Part shown: positions 51,377 to 58,801 of the stretch, one piece after another | Position numbering within the stretch: position 1 is the first letter of the stretch | Layout: every line of letters starts with the position of its first letter | Assembly: GCA_910583845.1 (NCBI GenBank) | Contig: CAJUAB010000003.1 | Location: 99,988-159,004 of the forward strand | DNA length: 59,017 nt | Origin: an uncultured Acetatifactor sp. | GTDB taxonomy: Bacteria; Bacillota; Clostridia; Lachnospirales; Lachnospiraceae | Reading direction: 5' to 3' | Translations under genes and position numbers: made by a program | The notes under the pieces: model-generated | Told to the model about the DNA's origin: nothing | The model's database searches: none | The model's input: only the letters and a program-made list of their open reading frames with translations

Positions 51377-51577
51377 ATGGACGAGAAAAAAATGATTGAT
51401 GACCTCGTGAAGATGCTCGACCAGGGCATGGAAAGCGGCATGGGCCACATCAATGTGGACCGTGACGATATCGGGGAAAACAAAACCGTACAGACCATGG
51501 GTTGCTCGGATTGCTCCCGTACCCCGCTGGCCTGCAGCGTACCCACTTTGCATCAGGGACTGGATGATTACGAATAG
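51377..51577 (+). CDS. Small Cys-rich paralogue of the glycyl-radical domain N-terminus
   Basis: 66 residues, preceded by GAAAGGAGG. Residues 9-27 (DLVKMLDQGMESGMGHINV) align with residues 10-28 of the separate radical-domain protein (NLVNLLDGYATKGGHHLNV), 8 identical of 19 with conserved spacing. After this the radical loop is replaced by TMGCSDCSRTPLACSVP, with Cys43, Cys46 and Cys53, and an acidic end. It may bind the same surface of the catalytic core as the radical domain, or bind a metal or act as redox guard. It lies 40 bases after pflB and 79 before the radical domain gene. No published function is known to me. Confidence 0.85.
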   Translation: MDEKKMIDDLVKMLDQGMESGMGHINVDRDDIGENKTVQTMGCSDCSRTPLACSVPTLHQGLDDYE

Positions 51578-51584
51578 GTGCATC

Positions 51585-51615
51585 ATATGCCGCCCCCTGC
51601 GGGCGGGCGGCATAT
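51585..51615 (+). other. Intercistronic hairpin before the radical-domain gene
   Basis: Perfect 11-bp arms ATATGCCGCCC (51585-51595) and GGGCGGCATAT (51605-51615), loop of nine bases, with no T-run. It is likely to mark an mRNA processing or stabilising site in the pfl transcript. Confidence 0.65.
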
Positions 51616-51656
51616 AATATCTTAAAACAACAAATTCATAACAGGAGGAAAAAATT

Positions 51657-51899
51657 ATGGCAGCAAGTGCAGCACAGGTTGACAACCTGGTAAACTTATT
51701 GGATGGCTATGCTACTAAGGGCGGTCATCATCTGAACGTAAACGTATTGAACAGAGATACCTTACTGGATGCTCAGGCACATCCGGAGAACTATCCTCAG
51801 CTTACAATCCGCGTGTCCGGCTATGCGGTGAACTTTATCAAGCTCACTCCGGAGCAGCAGGCTGACGTTATTTCCCGTACTTTCCACGAGGCTATCTGA
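51657..51899 (+). CDS. Separate glycyl-radical domain of pyruvate formate-lyase
   Basis: 80 residues, starting after ACAGGAGG. It is the C-terminal domain of PFL as an independent protein: residues 8-30 correspond to the NLAGLMDGYF...HLNVNV region, followed by LNRDTLLDAQAHPENYPQLT and IRVSGYAVNF, with Gly55 in the VSGYAV loop as the radical site. It resembles the Escherichia coli repair subunit GrcA (YfiD) but lacks its N-terminal extension. Here it is not a spare part, since the catalytic subunit has no radical domain of its own. The activase at 52195 would generate the radical. Confidence 0.95.
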   Translation: MAASAAQVDNLVNLLDGYATKGGHHLNVNVLNRDTLLDAQAHPENYPQLTIRVSGYAVNFIKLTPEQQADVISRTFHEAI

Positions 51900-51940
51900 T
51901 GGACAATTGCCGGCACCGGAAATTGTGTCCGGCACTGTCA

Positions 51941-51977
51941 GAAAAGGGGCGTCCCGCATTGGGGCGTCCTCTTTTTC
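51941..51977 (+). terminator. Terminator of the pfl transcript
   Basis: Stem GAAAAGGGGCGTCC pairs with GGGCGTCCTCTTTTTC with one bulge, and ends in a T-tract. It comes 42 bases after the radical-domain stop. A second weaker hairpin (GGACAATT, 51901, and AATTGTGTCC) precedes it. Confidence 0.75.
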
Positions 51978-52020
51978 TATGCTTCTTTATCTGTTTTGGG
52001 GTATACTATTTCCAGAGCGG

Positions 52021-52067
52021 CAGAGTTTTGAAACCGACTTTCCATTTAATGGAAACTCTGATATAAT
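52021..52067 (+). promoter_or_regulatory. pflA promoter with nested palindromes
   Basis: -10 TATAAT (52062-52067) with a -35 TTTCCA (52039-52044) at 17 bases. The -35 lies inside the palindrome TTTCCATT-T-AATGGAAA (52039-52055). Outer arms CAGAGTTT (52021) and AAACTCTG (52053) enclose it. The untranslated leader is about 120 bases. Confidence 0.6.
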
Positions 52068-52194
52068 GAATGTGTTCCATTGTCTGGATATGTGATATCT
52101 TATATAATTCAGCGCAATAAAACCGGCATGGGCGCAATATGCCCGGCCCCGTAAGCATTTGCCTGCACCCATAGCTCAATGAAAGGAGATGCAT

Positions 52195-52956
52195 TTGATT
52201 ATGCAGGGAAGAATTCATTCACTTGAAAGTTTTGGCACTGTGGACGGCCCCGGCACTCGTTTTGTAGTGTTTGTACAGGGCTGTCCCATGCGCTGCGCCT
52301 ACTGCCACAACCCCGACACCTGGGAGATGAGCGGCGGCACGATGATGGAGCCGTCCTACATCATTGAACAGTACGAGCGAAACAGCGCATTCTACAAAAA
52401 CGGCGGCGGTCTGACCGTAACCGGCGGAGAGCCCCTGATGCAGGTGGACTTTCTGATCGAACTGTTCACTCTGGCAAAAGAAAAAGATATACACACCTGT
52501 ATTGACAGTTCAGGGATCGCCTTTAATCCCTCCAACACGGCCTGGATCGAGAAGCTGGATCAGCTGATGACGCTGACAGATCTGGTAATGCTTGATATCA
52601 AGCATATCGATCCCGATAAACACAGGGAACTGACCTCGCAGCCCAACACGCATATTCTGGAATTTGCCGCTTATCTGAACGAAAAAGGGATTGATATGTG
52701 GATTCGGCATGTGGTGGTACCCGGCATTACAGACGATGATAAATATCTGTATGACCTGGGATATTTCATCGGGCAGTTTGACAATCTCAAGGCGCTGGAT
52801 GTGCTGCCCTACCATACCATGGGCGAGGCCAAATACAAGAAGCTGGGGATTCCCTACAAGCTGGCCGGTGTGCCTGCCATGGACAAGGACAAGGTTGTAG
52901 AGAAGAAAAAAGTGATCCTGGAAGGCATCAAAAAACGCCGTGCGGAACAAAATTAG
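52195..52956 (+). CDS. pflA: Pyruvate formate-lyase activating enzyme (radical SAM)
   Basis: About 253 residues. The radical SAM cluster motif is GCPMRCAYCHNPDTW (CxxxCxxC), preceded by SFGTVDGPGTRFVVF. The SAM-binding GLTVTGGEPLMQ follows, and LVMLDIKHIDPDKH is conserved. It abstracts H from the radical-domain Gly. AAAGGAG directly abuts an ATG at 52189; spacing favours TTG 52195 (six bases), and ATG 52201 is also possible. It has its own promoter, separated from the pfl genes by a terminator. Confidence 0.95.
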   Translation: MIMQGRIHSLESFGTVDGPGTRFVVFVQGCPMRCAYCHNPDTWEMSGGTMMEPSYIIEQYERNSAFYKNGGGLTVTGGEPLMQVDFLIELFTLAKEKDIHTCIDSSGIAFNPSNTAWIEKLDQLMTLTDLVMLDIKHIDPDKHRELTSQPNTHILEFAAYLNEKGIDMWIRHVVVPGITDDDKYLYDLGYFIGQFDNLKALDVLPYHTMGEAKYKKLGIPYKLAGVPAMDKDKVVEKKKVILEGIKKRRAEQN

Positions 52957-52959
52957 TAC

Positions 52960-52988
52960 TTGTATTCAGCCACATTCTATATTACAAT
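52960..52988 (+). promoter_or_regulatory. Promoter for the ferredoxin gene
   Basis: -35 TTGTAT (52960-52965), a 17-base spacer and -10 TACAAT (52983-52988), 43 bases before the ATG. Confidence 0.5.
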
Positions 52989-53030
52989 AAGAGAGGTATT
53001 AAATATTCTATCAGTTGGGAGGATAAGAGT

Positions 53031-53201
53031 ATGGCATTTGTAGTAGGCGACGCCTGTGTAGGCTGCGGTGCTTGTGCCGGTGTGTGCCCTGTAGGTGCAA
53101 TCAGCATGGAAACCGGTGTTGCAGTGATCGATCCCGATACCTGCATCTCCTGTGGTTCCTGTGCCGGTCAGTGCCCTGTGGGTACCATCAGCGAGGAGTA
53201 A
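53031..53201 (+). CDS. 2[4Fe-4S] ferredoxin
   Basis: 56 residues. Two cluster motifs are visible: CVGCGACAGVCPVGAI and CISCGSCAGQCPVGTI, the classic clostridial ferredoxin pattern with Cys ligands from each half. It is a low-potential electron carrier for enzymes such as pyruvate:ferredoxin oxidoreductase, hydrogenase and Rnf. Beside pflA it could also reduce the activase cluster. TTGGGAGG precedes the ATG. It has its own promoter and terminator. Confidence 0.96.
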   Translation: MAFVVGDACVGCGACAGVCPVGAISMETGVAVIDPDTCISCGSCAGQCPVGTISEE

Positions 53202-53218
53202 TCGTATTTGTGAGAGTG

Positions 53219-53249
53219 AAAAGGCATTTCAGAAAACGAAATGCCTTTT
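53219..53249 (+). terminator. Bidirectional terminator between ferredoxin and MerR-like genes
   Basis: Arms AAAAGGCATTTC (53219-53230) and GAAATGCCTTTT (53238-53249), followed by further T residues. It overlaps the stop codon of the minus-strand MerR-like gene. Confidence 0.85.
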
Positions 53250-53999
53250 TTTCTTGTCTCTGTCTGGCTTAGGAGGCCTGTTCTTCTCTGCTGCCTGAGC
53301 CTTTTTATCCTGCTTGTCCGTTTTCCTGCGGCTCTTTTTACATAACAGCTCGTCCATCTTCCGATAATATTCTTCGCTGCGCTGCTGGGCCAGGCGATCC
53401 CTCTCTTCCTCCCGCTCCTCCTGATTGCGGAATTGATAATCCAGTTCTTTGATCAGGCTCTCCTTCATGCTCTGGCAAAGCTCCTCGTTGTTCTCCCGCA
53501 GTGTCTCCCGAATCAGTTGTTGCAGCAACCATTGCAGGCGTCTTGCCTTTTCCTCCCGGCTTTCCGCGGACAGGCCGGAGGTCTTCTGGCGGACCGGTTC
53601 CGCCAGTTCCTGTCTGGCCGCCGCCGTGTATTCTTCCTCCTTGGGAACGGTGTCGGCATCCCTGACAGAAACCACGTCAATGGCCATGTTCTGCCCGTTT
53701 TCCTGATGTCCTCCTTCCCCGGCATCCTCTCGCCCTCCTGCCCTGTCCCGAAAGTCCCCCTGCGGCAAAACATCCAGTTTTCCGTCTTTTAAGATCATCT
53801 TAATTGCCTTCAACTGTAATCCCCTTTCTTTCATAGCTTTGATCTGTTTGAAACGCTCCACATCCTCCTGTGTATAATAGCGGTGTCCCAGTTCATTGCG
53901 CTTGATAGGCAGACGCAGCTCTTCCTCCCAGTAGCGCAGCACATGGCTCTCTACCTTGACTTCCTTGGCGGCATCCGATATGAGCAAGTATGTTCCCAT
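53229..53999 (-). CDS. MerR-type HTH protein with long charged coiled-coil tail
   Basis: 256 residues. The N-terminal winged helix reads LLISDAAKEVKVESHVLRYW and KRNELGHRYYTQEDVERFKQ (about 5-55), typical of MerR. An acidic, low-complexity linker (about 80-145) leads to a Glu/Arg/Gln-rich coiled coil (about 150-225) and a very basic C-terminus (CKKSRRKTDKQDKK onward). There is no ligand-binding MerR domain. The architecture resembles RacA of Bacillus, a DNA-anchoring protein, more than a metal sensor. AAAGGGG precedes the ATG at 53999, directly after the repeat array. Confidence 0.75.
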   Translation of the reverse strand: MGTYLLISDAAKEVKVESHVLRYWEEELRLPIKRNELGHRYYTQEDVERFKQIKAMKERGLQLKAIKMILKDGKLDVLPQGDFRDRAGGREDAGEGGHQENGQNMAIDVVSVRDADTVPKEEEYTAAARQELAEPVRQKTSGLSAESREEKARRLQWLLQQLIRETLRENNEELCQSMKESLIKELDYQFRNQEEREEERDRLAQQRSEEYYRKMDELLCKKSRRKTDKQDKKAQAAEKNRPPKPDRDKKKRHFVF

Positions 54000-54020
54000 A
54001 GTTTTCCCCTTTCTTATTTG

Positions 54021-54348
54021 AGTTCCGCATAATCCCTCCAAACGCACTCCCCGGTGATACATTTCAGCCCGCTTCGGGCGGTCTGTAATGTATCATTGCG
54101 TTTTCCGGGTTTATGCTGTTAAAGCAAGTTCCGCATAATCCCTCCAAACGCACTCCCCGGTGATACATTTCAGCCCGCTTCGGGCGGTCTGTAATGTATC
54201 ATTGCGTTTTCCGGGTTTATGCTGTTAAAGCAAGTTCCGCATAATCCCTCCAAACGCACTCCCCGGTGATACATTTCAGCCCGCTTCGGGCGGTCTGCAA
54301 TGTATCATTGCGTTTTCCGGGTTTATGCTGTTAAAGCAAGTTCCGCAT
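54021..54348 (-). repeat. Leader repeat array, locus B (three 106-bp units)
   Basis: AGTTCCGCAT occurs at 54021, 54127, 54233 and 54339, exactly 106 bases apart. The units are identical except one T/C change in the third. On the minus strand each reads ATGCGGAACTTGCTTTAACA, then a hairpin with plus-strand arms TGATACATT (54055) and AATGTATCA (54087) capped by CCGCCCGAAGCGGG. The array lies between the dnaB terminator and the MerR-like gene start. Confidence 0.92.
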
Positions 54349-54350
54349 AT

Positions 54351-54384
54351 AAAAAGAGAATGGATTTTCCCCTCCACTCTCTTT
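54351..54384 (-). terminator. dnaB terminator
   Basis: Minus strand: AAAGAGAGTGG and CCATTCTCTTT pair with one mismatch, followed by TTAT. It comes 10 bases after the dnaB stop and directly before the repeat array. Confidence 0.75.
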
Positions 54385-54393
54385 CGTAGTTTT

Positions 54394-55722
54394 CTATTTC
54401 TCCAGGTTGGCAAATCTGGTGTATCTGGGCAGCCAGGCCAGTTCCACCGTTCCGATGGGACCATTTCTCTGCTTTCCTATAATGATCTCCGCAATGTCTT
54501 TTTTCTCTGTATCATGATTGTAATAATCATCCCGATAGATAAACATCACCACATCCGCATCCTGCTCAATTGCGCCTGACTCACGCAGATCTGACATCAT
54601 GGGGCGATGGTCCGGTCTCTGTTCCACTGCCCTGCTGAGCTGAGACAGCGCCACCACCGGCACGTGCAATTCCCTGGCCAACCCTTTCAGAGCCCGGGAT
54701 ATGTCCGAAATCTCCTGCTGTCTGGAATCCGACCTCCCGCTGCCCGACATCAGTTGCAGATAGTCAATAATTATGATGGACAGATTGTGTTCCAACTTAA
54801 GTTTACGGCATTTCGTCCGCAGTTCGGCAATGCTGATGCCGGGTGTATCGTCTATAAACAGACTGGACCGGCCGATTACACCTGCACTTTCAATCAGCTT
54901 TTCCCACTCCTCGTCGTTGAGCTGGCCGGTGCGCAGATTCTGCGCATCTACGCTGGATTGTAGCGAAAAAAGTCGGTTCACCAGCTGCTCCTTGCTCATT
55001 TCCAGACTGAATATGGCGACTGTAAGATTCAGCTTGAACGCTATATGCTGAGCGATGTTCAGCACAAACGCGGTTTTACCCATGGAAGGGCGGGCGGCAA
55101 TCAGAATCAGATCGGAGGGCTGCAGGCCTGCCGTCCGATAATCCAGATCCAGGAAGCCTGTGGCAATGCCTGTCACCGTGCCTTTCTGCCGGGAGGCTGC
55201 CTCGATCCTGTCCATGGCGTTCATTACCACCTGCCGGATCGGTGTAAAATCTTCCGTATTTCTCTTCTGCACCAGCTGGAAGACTCTCTTTTCCGTGTCC
55301 TCCAATATGCTTTCCAGACTCTCCTTGCCCACATAGCAGGTATTGGCTATCTCCTCATTCAGTCTGATCAGCCTGCGCAGCGTGGATTTTTCCGCCACAA
55401 TATTCGCGTAATATTTGATATTGGCGGATGTTGTCACCATTCCCAGCAAGTCGCGGACAAATTCCAGGCTGCTCACCTCCGGCGGCACATCCTTTTCCTT
55501 GAGCTTGTTCTGCAACGTCACCAGATCCACCGGATACCCCTTGTCATTGAGTTCCACCATGGTCTCAAACAGAATGCCATACTGTCTGTTGTAAAAATCC
55601 TCGCCCATGACAATCTCAGAGGCCACCACGATCGCCTCGCGGTCCATGATCATGGAACCGATCACCGCCTGCTCCGCTTCCACACTGTGGGGTAAGATCC
55701 TCTTAATTGCTATCTCATCCAT
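54394..55722 (-). CDS. dnaB: Replicative DNA helicase
   Basis: 442 residues. The N-terminal helical domain starts ILPHSVEAEQAVIGSMIMD. The RecA-like domain has Walker A LIAARPSMGKTAFVLNIAQH, the Glu motif FSLEMSKEQLVNRL, Walker B LSIIIIDYLQLMSG and the C-terminal DLRESGAIEQDADVVMFIYR. It unwinds DNA at the fork, loaded by the DnaI-type ATPase at 18.4 kb. In operon with rplI and gdpP, as in many Firmicutes. Confidence 0.97.
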   Translation of the reverse strand: MDEIAIKRILPHSVEAEQAVIGSMIMDREAIVVASEIVMGEDFYNRQYGILFETMVELNDKGYPVDLVTLQNKLKEKDVPPEVSSLEFVRDLLGMVTTSANIKYYANIVAEKSTLRRLIRLNEEIANTCYVGKESLESILEDTEKRVFQLVQKRNTEDFTPIRQVVMNAMDRIEAASRQKGTVTGIATGFLDLDYRTAGLQPSDLILIAARPSMGKTAFVLNIAQHIAFKLNLTVAIFSLEMSKEQLVNRLFSLQSSVDAQNLRTGQLNDEEWEKLIESAGVIGRSSLFIDDTPGISIAELRTKCRKLKLEHNLSIIIIDYLQLMSGSGRSDSRQQEISDISRALKGLARELHVPVVALSQLSRAVEQRPDHRPMMSDLRESGAIEQDADVVMFIYRDDYYNHDTEKKDIAEIIIGKQRNGPIGTVELAWLPRYTRFANLEK

Positions 55723-55774
55723 ATTTTCCCTTGTTCCTGTACTCCCCGGACCCGTGCCGCGGCCCTGTCAGTCC

Positions 55775-56221
55775 TTATGCTTCTGTCACTTTCACGGTAA
55801 ATTTGCCGGTCACCTGGGGATGCAGCTTTACAGCCACCTCATAGTTTCCAAAGCTCTTCAGGCTCTCGCCCAGCAGTATCTTTTTCTTGTCCAGCTCAAT
55901 TCCGTGCTGTTCTTTCAGCGCCGCCGCGATCTCTTTGGAGGACACGGAGCCGAAGGCCTTTCCGCCCTCGCCTGCCTTGATGCTTACCACCACCTGACGG
56001 GGCTCCAGATCCGCTGCCAGTGCCTTGGCGGCCTCCAGCTGTTCCCTGGCAATTTTCTCGCTGTTTGCTTTCTGCAATTTCAGTTCGTTCAGATTTCTGG
56101 GTGTAGCTTCCACGCCGATCTTCTTCGGCAGGATATAGTTTCTCGCATATCCGTCGCTGGCTTCGATAATATCGCCTTTTTTTCCCAGCTTTTTCTCATC
56201 CTGTAACAAAATGATCTTCAT
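55775..56221 (-). CDS. rplI: 50S ribosomal protein L9
   Basis: 148 residues. The N-terminal domain MKIILLQDEKKLGKKGDIIE and GYARNYILPKKIGVEA is typical. A long helix connects to the C-terminal domain (GKAFGSVSSKEIAAALKEQH). It binds 23S rRNA near the L1 stalk. CAGGAGG precedes the ATG. Confidence 0.97.
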   Translation of the reverse strand: MKIILLQDEKKLGKKGDIIEASDGYARNYILPKKIGVEATPRNLNELKLQKANSEKIAREQLEAAKALAADLEPRQVVVSIKAGEGGKAFGSVSSKEIAAALKEQHGIELDKKKILLGESLKSFGNYEVAVKLHPQVTGKFTVKVTEA

Positions 56222-56279
56222 ATTCTTCCTCCTGACGGAGATCCTCTGATCTCCTGAATACTGCGCGCAGGTCCTCTGC

Positions 56280-58343
56280 TTAAATTTCTCCCGTATCCAG
56301 CATATTGTCGATGGTGGATTTCAGAACGCCGATGGCTTCCACAATCCCCGTCCCCTCCATCTGGCAGGCCGCTATGGACATGTGGCCTCCTCCTCCCATA
56401 CGTTCCATAATCAGCTGCACATTGACCTCATCAATGGACCGAGCGCTGATATAAATCTTGCCCTGGTAATCCGTCAGTACAAAACTGGCCTTGATCCCTT
56501 TGATATTCAAAAGCTCGTTGGCGGCCTGGGCGCCCACCACCGTGGGACTGGGCAAATCATCGCTGGTACACACGGAGATGGCGAAATTCTGCCTGTAGAT
56601 CTCAGCCTGGCTTACGGCATCCGCCTTGGCCTTGTACTCGTTGGCATCCTCCCGGAACAGCTTTCTCACTCTGGTCACATCCGCGCCGTTGCGGCGCAGA
56701 AATGCCGCCGCCTCAAAGGTACGCACCCCGGCCTTGCTGACAAAGTTGTTGGTGTCAATGATGATTCCGGCATACATGCAGTCCGCCTCCTCGGAGCGTA
56801 TCCTGATGTTGTCATAAGTGTACTGCAAGATTTCCGATACCATCTCGCAGGAGGATGAAGCATAGGGTTCCACATAGGAAAGCGTGGCGTTTTCTATCGT
56901 CTCATTGCCTGCCCGGTGATGGTCCAGCACCACCACCGATTTACAGAACCTCAGTAGATCCGGGCATTCCGTGATAGATGGCTTGTTCACATCCACCACC
57001 ACCAACACCGCGTTGCCTCCGGCGATCTCAATGGCCCGCTGGCTGTCAATGATCATATCCTCTTCATATTCAGGATTCCTTCGGAACATGTCCAAAAGAG
57101 GCTGTATGGATGCCGGAGAGTCATTCAGCACAATATGCGCCTTTCTCTCCAACGTCTGAGCAATCCGATAGATTCCCACCGTGGCCCCGAAACTGTCCGC
57201 GTCGGGGTTTCTGTGCCCCATCACCAGCACCGTGTCCTTGGCCGTGATGATCTCTCTCAGCGCATGGGCCTTCACACGGGCCTTCACGCGGGTATTTTTC
57301 TCCACCTGCTGGCTTTTGCCGCCATAATAGGTCACACTCTCCGGCGTCTTGATCACCGCCTGATCTCCGCCACGGCCCAGAGCCAGGTCAATGGCATTGC
57401 GGGCAAACTCATAGTTCTGCGCGTAGGTCAGGCCGTCCAGGCCTATGCCGATACTGATGGTCACTGCCATCTCATTGCCGATGTTGACCGTCTTGACTTC
57501 CTCCAGCAGGTCAAAGCGGTTCGCCTGTAACTGCGCTATGGCCTTTTTCCGGAGAATAATCAGATATTTGTCCTTCTCCAGCTTTTTGGATATACCGTCC
57601 AGTCCGGAAATATATTTATTGACTTTCCGGTCAATCAGCGCAATCAGCAGGGAGCGCCTGACTTCCTCCACGCTCTCCAGCGCCTCGTCATAATTGTCCA
57701 GATAGACCATACCCACCGCCAGAGACTGGTCGTCCACCTCCTGTAAGGCAATATGTAACGCCGTCTCATCGAAAAGGTACATGGCAATCAGATATCCGTT
57801 ATATCCTTCCGCCTGGATCATGTCGCTGTGTTCGGCCATTTCCTTCAGAGAAATTCTCTTGAACCGGACTACAAATTCATTGCCCTCATAATGAAGCTCA
57901 TACTGCGCCTCGTCCAGACCGCTGTCATCCGGCAGCCGGTCCCGGGTGAGAGTGGGGAACAGGCTGGTCAGGGATTTGTTGTAGCCCTTGGGCTGATGCA
58001 CCACTGACTCAAATGCCGCGTTGGTCCAGATCACCTTGCCTCCGTCATCCAGCAGCGCATAGGGAATCTCCAGCTCCCGCAGAAGTTTTTTCTGAATCTG
58101 CCCGTACTCTGTGGCGAAGCTGATCAGTTCATTCATGACCAGGGGCTTGTTGTAAAAATACAGGGTAAGGGTAACCGCCAGGTAAAAGATGGCAAAACAT
58201 GTCACAATGCCGCCCGCCCGGTAGTCAAGCAGGAAGACTGCCGCCGACACAGCGCAGAGCAGAATTCCCAGATATATAGTAAAATTCAGATATGTCCTTA
58301 TGCGTCCCTTTAACCTGATATATTTTTTCATATGTCCTGCCAT
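56280..58343 (-). CDS. gdpP: Cyclic-di-AMP phosphodiesterase
   Basis: 687 residues. Two N-terminal membrane helices (about 16-60), a PAS-like domain (YALLDDGGKVIWTNAAFESV), a degenerate GGDEF domain without the GGDEF signature, and C-terminal DHH-DHHA1 domains with GHRNPDADSFGA, VVLDHHRAGNET, IDTNNFVSKAG and MGGGGHMSIAACQ. GdpP hydrolyses c-di-AMP to pApA, affecting wall and potassium homeostasis. The start at 58343 (MAGHMKKY) is preceded by GGAGAAG; the further upstream frame lacks a site. Confidence 0.95.
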   Translation of the reverse strand: MAGHMKKYIRLKGRIRTYLNFTIYLGILLCAVSAAVFLLDYRAGGIVTCFAIFYLAVTLTLYFYNKPLVMNELISFATEYGQIQKKLLRELEIPYALLDDGGKVIWTNAAFESVVHQPKGYNKSLTSLFPTLTRDRLPDDSGLDEAQYELHYEGNEFVVRFKRISLKEMAEHSDMIQAEGYNGYLIAMYLFDETALHIALQEVDDQSLAVGMVYLDNYDEALESVEEVRRSLLIALIDRKVNKYISGLDGISKKLEKDKYLIILRKKAIAQLQANRFDLLEEVKTVNIGNEMAVTISIGIGLDGLTYAQNYEFARNAIDLALGRGGDQAVIKTPESVTYYGGKSQQVEKNTRVKARVKAHALREIITAKDTVLVMGHRNPDADSFGATVGIYRIAQTLERKAHIVLNDSPASIQPLLDMFRRNPEYEEDMIIDSQRAIEIAGGNAVLVVVDVNKPSITECPDLLRFCKSVVVLDHHRAGNETIENATLSYVEPYASSSCEMVSEILQYTYDNIRIRSEEADCMYAGIIIDTNNFVSKAGVRTFEAAAFLRRNGADVTRVRKLFREDANEYKAKADAVSQAEIYRQNFAISVCTSDDLPSPTVVGAQAANELLNIKGIKASFVLTDYQGKIYISARSIDEVNVQLIMERMGGGGHMSIAACQMEGTGIVEAIGVLKSTIDNMLDTGEI

Positions 58344-58574
58344 AATTCTTCTCCAGTCGGACGGCGGACCTGACGGCTGCTGTTTTACGTGCAACCGCTT
58401 CCTGCCATAAATATGGATATATTGTATCATAGTTTGCCGCATTATGCCACTAATTAATTTGTCATATTGCGGCGATTCTTCCTGGATTCCGCTGTTTATG
58501 GGCAAAATAGGGAGATGAAAAATGCGGAGGCCACCTTTTCATGTTTCATATGACAGGGTAAAAAAGACTAAAAA

Positions 58575-58733
58575 CTACTCCCTGCTCTGAATGTGGGTTA
58601 ATGCAAAAGACAGCTTTGAAATCTGTTCTTCCAAAATAGGCATCTGGTGTATGGCAAAATCTACGCCATTTCCCAACAAATAATTTTCACATAATGTTTT
58701 AGCATCTGGCAGATTCATCCCGACTTTAATCAT
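58575..58733 (-). pseudogene. Possible MerR-family C-terminal remnant
   Basis: A 52-codon frame, MIKVGMNLPDAKTLCENYLL, then HQMPILEEQISKLSFALTHI, resembles the effector-side helices of MerR regulators. No ribosome site or HTH is present. It lies in the 58344-58801 gap, whose remaining sequence shows only the gdpP leader. Confidence 0.3.
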
Positions 58734-58801
58734 GTCAGCAGCATACTTTATAGTCAGGGGACATGCTTACCGCCATACTGAAAAAGACAAGGAAAGATTC
58801 G

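Noticed and set aside
50359..51546. 395-codon minus-strand frame opposite pflB
   Set aside because: A shadow of the highly expressed pflB gene; no recognised motif or start signal.
51337..51656. Split of PFL caused by a sequencing frameshift
   Set aside because: The gap holds a complete separate gene and hairpin, and the radical subunit has its own ribosome site and extra N-terminal residues, so one indel cannot restore a fused enzyme.
54021..54348. CRISPR array
   Set aside because: The units are contiguous 106-bp repeats without unique spacers, and no cas genes are present.
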